Assembly: GCA_015680685.1 (NCBI GenBank)
Contig: MNCI01025442.1
Span: 599,371 to 633,622, forward strand
Direction: 5' to 3'
DNA length: 34,252 bases
Source of the DNA: Gnetum montanum
Taxonomy: Eukaryota; Streptophyta; Gnetopsida; Gnetales; Gnetaceae
Shown here: in pieces, positions 31,713 through 34,252 of the stretch
Numbering within the stretch: the first letter of the stretch is position 1
Layout of the letters: the number at the start of each line of letters is the position of its first letter
Position numbers and translations under genes: made by a program
Notes under the pieces: model-generated
What the model saw: the letters and a program-made list of their open reading frames with translations, nothing else
What the model was told of the DNA's origin: nothing
Databases searched by the model: none

Positions 31713-31922
31713 AGTCGATTCCTTGACTAGCCATACACATCCGTAGATGCTCGTAATCAAGTTGTACTTGTCCCACGTTCTAGGAGGAAAGGGTGAGAGG
31801 ATCTACTCGTGATGAGTAGTCGATTCCTTGGCTAGCCGTACACGTTCGTCAATGCTTGTAATCAAGTTGTACTCATGCTGCGTTACTAGGAAAGCAATAA
31901 ATAACATTAATTAAACCTATCC
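31713..31922. repeat. 105-bp direct duplication inside the LTR of copy C
   Basis: AGTCGATTCCTTG(A/G)CTAGCC and TAATCAAGTTGTACT occur in the same order from 31713 and again from 31818. The LTRs of copies A and B do not have this duplication. Confidence 0.8.
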
Positions 31923-32125
31923 ATGCACTGCAAGGTTTATCCACAAAGCTCATCTTTATTACCGTACACAACTTGCATTTAGGTATAAAGCTGCTCGAAT
32001 AAAGAACCGTTCACTTGGGGGACTCCTACTGCGGGCACATGGAAAATATTCTATCTCTGGGGTGATTAATCCGCCAGAGCTTTGCTACTTTACGCCTATC
32101 ATTCGAAATGAGGGGAGTGTTGCCT

Positions 32126-32191
32126 CTTATTTATAGATTTGGCGGTGGACGACGATATCGTGTACGCGATATCGTAGGGGATGCGATATCG
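32126..32191 (-). promoter_or_regulatory. U3 promoter with three CGATATCG palindromes and TATA box (copy C)
   Basis: Perfect 8-base palindromes CGATATCG start at 32153, 32167 and 32184 (spacing 14 and 17). In element orientation they lie directly upstream of TATAAATAAG (32126-32135). The regular placement next to TATA suggests a regulatory array; the binding protein is unknown. Confidence 0.6.
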
Positions 32192-32217
32192 CAGCCTGTG
32201 CAATTCACGTCTCATCA

Positions 32218-32231
32218 TACCCCCATGACTG
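32218..32231 (-). promoter_or_regulatory. Polypurine tract of copy C
   Basis: On the minus strand CAGTCATGGGGGTA directly precedes the LTR tip, identical to that of copy B. Confidence 0.75.
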
Positions 32232-34000
32232 AATGAAAACTCGTCCTCGAGTTCTTTACAATAATATCAGGTAGGTATGGGATTATTGAGGGGAATGGAA
32301 CTAATGGAATGACATGTGAATGGTTCATTATTACAAGACTTGACAAGACTGGTGTTCATGACAACAAGGGTGAACACCTTATTACAATGACATCAAGCCA
32401 CACTTGGCAGCTGAGAGAAAAGAGGAGAGGGAATAGAAGAGAAGAAGAGAGAAGAGTCTTGCTGGTGCCAACGCCTAGATTACGCCTTCCGTTGTCCATC
32501 CGTAAGCGCATTATCAATTCTGCTCCTTGCATAGCTGCTTCAACGCTGCTCCATTCCAAGTGTTTGCTCCAGATACATTCTGTTGTTGTATGATTGCCAT
32601 CTGCACATACAACACAATCATATATTAGCAAGGGTAATTGAATCATTAAGTAATTAATACCTTGCTTCGGTGTAACTCATTGGCTAGGTTGTGGTATGGC
32701 TGATATGGATCGGGGAAAATGTAGATGATGACTACCGAAGGTGTAGGGGTTAGGAAGAGAAACGAAAAAATTCAGGGCTTAGGAGAAAAATCAAAAAATT
32801 AGGCCTCGTACCCCCATGACTAATCGTGAACCTCTAGTAGCATTAGAAAGGAGAAAGAAAAGGAGTAAGAAAGATAGGTAAAAAGGGACAACTATGACAT
32901 CAGTGAAATGGATGTCAAGATGGAAATGAACAAAAACAAAAATAAAATTAATTGCAAAATGTTAAGGAAAAGAAGTTAACTATTGCTCCAAATAGGAGTG
33001 TTAGTGGGTCCCCCCCAAAGCAGGCTCATGCCCTTAATGCCTTGACAATCCCACATTCAAAGAGTCCGTAGGCTCTGGGAATGTCCTTTGGAACAATAGT
33101 TAAAGTCTTAACCGCAAGAATTTACCAAAAAGAAAACAATGCATAAACCAAAATATATACACTAAGGATACAACCGGTAATGAGGTGAACAATGGAGAGA
33201 AGGATGGAGAGAAGAGGATGGAATAGAATTCCAAGGACAAGGTGGTGTACAGCCCCTTGTGTGTTTTATGATTAATGTGACTTGGCGAATCTCATTCCAA
33301 CTCCGGGCTCAAACCAACCACTTCCAGTGACTTCGCATCAATGCATTCGGTTAAACCATCCACTTGGATGACGAGGATGCATCTTCAAAGAGCCACCACC
33401 ATTCCGATGGAACAAAGGAGGCAATGGGAAGCGAGAAGGGCCTTAGTTAGAGGGAACACTTTGGTTCCATAACTAGTGCTTGTAGCCCAAATTTATTCCG
33501 TCTAAGGGGTGTGCTTTGAATCCTCACTTTGGTTGTTTTTTTTTTGTGTTTTGTGTTTTTATGTGTGGGGACCACACCATGCAAAGACTTCTTATTTTTA
33601 TTGTCTCAGCTTCCGAAAATTGGGTAACATCGGAATGGTAAGAAAACTCAAGAAGAAAACATCCAAGCACCCAAGAGAATGATCAACACAAAAGCATCTA
33701 GTTCTCTTGAAGTCACACCATTTACAATCCTTGAGTCCTTTCTTAGTTTGAGAAATACCCAGTCACTGGTTCATTAAAGTTCTTATTGGAAGGGAACTGT
33801 ATATTTCCAAGCCAAGAGAAACCATAAACTTTGATGGATGGATGGATGAAGTGATCTCATTGCCTGCCATATCAAAAGAAACATACCTTAGTATCAACAA
33901 TGTAACTTAAAGGTAAAAACCAAACATCAGCAATCAATATGAGAATAGTTCATACCATCGATCCGAACACTTATTGGGTGACGAACTTACATGGTGGATG

Positions 34001-34031
<31 letters not shown>

Positions 34032-34252
34032 AGAAAAGTACAATGATGTTGTAAAACAAAAACAAGAAAAGTTTAAAGAAATTTGTAAAACAAAAACAAC
34101 AAAAGTTAAAGAAATTTTTAAAAAAAAAAACATGTAAAAAAAAAAGTTATAAAACAAAAATGTGTAAAACAAAAACTGAAAAAGAACTGAGGGCCCCATG
34201 TGATTAGCATAGGTGGCCATCTCCCCCATGACTGAGTTGTAAGGGAGAGATC
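32232..34252 (-). other. Pol-to-LTR spacer of copy C, no gene
   Basis: Aligns with 4501-6528 (reverse complement) and 10949-12949. No frame is shared between the copies. It carries A/T-rich low-complexity sequence near 34050-34180 and further PPT-like motifs at 32809-32823 and 34214-34237. Confidence 0.65.
34001..34026. repeat. (AC)13 microsatellite
   Basis: Twenty-six bases of uninterrupted AC repeats inside the spacer of copy C. The corresponding places in copies A and B lack it. Confidence 0.97.

Larger units (their letters stand above)
31290..32217 (-). repeat. 3' LTR of copy C (928 bp)
   Basis: Tips TGATGAG and CTCATCA, as in copies A and B. Much of the extra length comes from a direct duplication at 31713-31922. 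In element orientation, U3 begins at 32217. Confidence 0.9.
31290..34252 (-). mobile_element. Athila-like Ty3/gypsy copy C, 3' end only
   Basis: Contains the 3' LTR (31290-32217), PPT and pol-to-LTR spacer on the minus strand, aligned with copies A and B. The window ends within the spacer near the end of pol, so coding parts lie to the right. It is the same family but a different copy: its LTR has a 105-bp internal duplication and perfect CGATATCG sites. Confidence 0.9.

Overview
The window looks like nuclear DNA of a seed plant with a large, repeat-rich genome. It is AT-rich, and it holds Ty3/gypsy LTR retrotransposons of two plant lineages: an Athila-like family and a chromodomain-bearing chromovirus. 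There is no bacterial-style operon, tRNA, rRNA or CRISPR. I cannot name the species. No complete host protein gene is visible.

Layout. 1-340: unrelated sequence ending in a TG...CA hairpin, abutting truncated gag. 341-7353: Athila-like copy A (+ strand), broken gag/PR, RT-RNaseH and integrase, a 2-kb non-coding spacer, and a 3' LTR at 6543-7353. 7354-10089: AT-rich spacer with a 106-bp tandem duplication and a minisatellite. 10090-19997: Athila-like copy B (- strand), structurally complete with two LTRs, a tRNA-Asp-type PBS, a PPT and a perfect ATATG target duplication; it splits the minisatellite, which resumes at 20003. 20216-24280: an island without transposon proteins, containing several nested tandem duplications and a look reminiscent of leader/intron sequence of a minus-strand gene. 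24348-31138: chromovirus copy D (+ strand), structurally complete with LTRs of 556 and 562 bp, an iMet-type PBS, a PPT and a perfect GGCAT target duplication. 31290-34252: the 3' LTR and 3' spacer of a third Athila-like copy, C (- strand), running off the window.

All coding regions are decayed. Copy D is the cleanest: gag-PR-RT-RNaseH-IN-chromodomain stays in one frame for 4.9 kb, with 20 premature stops (13 TAG, 6 TGA, 1 TAA) and no visible net frameshift. This pattern, the transition-rich LTR differences, and decayed CGATATCG sites in the Athila-like LTRs fit loss by deamination of methylated cytosine. Copies A and B also carry small indels and catalytic-residue losses, and none of the copies should be autonomous.

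The most interesting signals are the CGATATCG palindrome array next to the TATA box in the Athila-like U3, a PPT-like CATGGGGG motif placed three times in the pol-to-LTR spacer of each copy, an unrecognised N-terminal block of gag in copy B, the tail-to-tail inverted arrangement of A and B, and the repeat-structured island at 20.2-24.3 kb. I found no convincing new multi-gene system. One apparent assembly defect sits at the single N at 11793.
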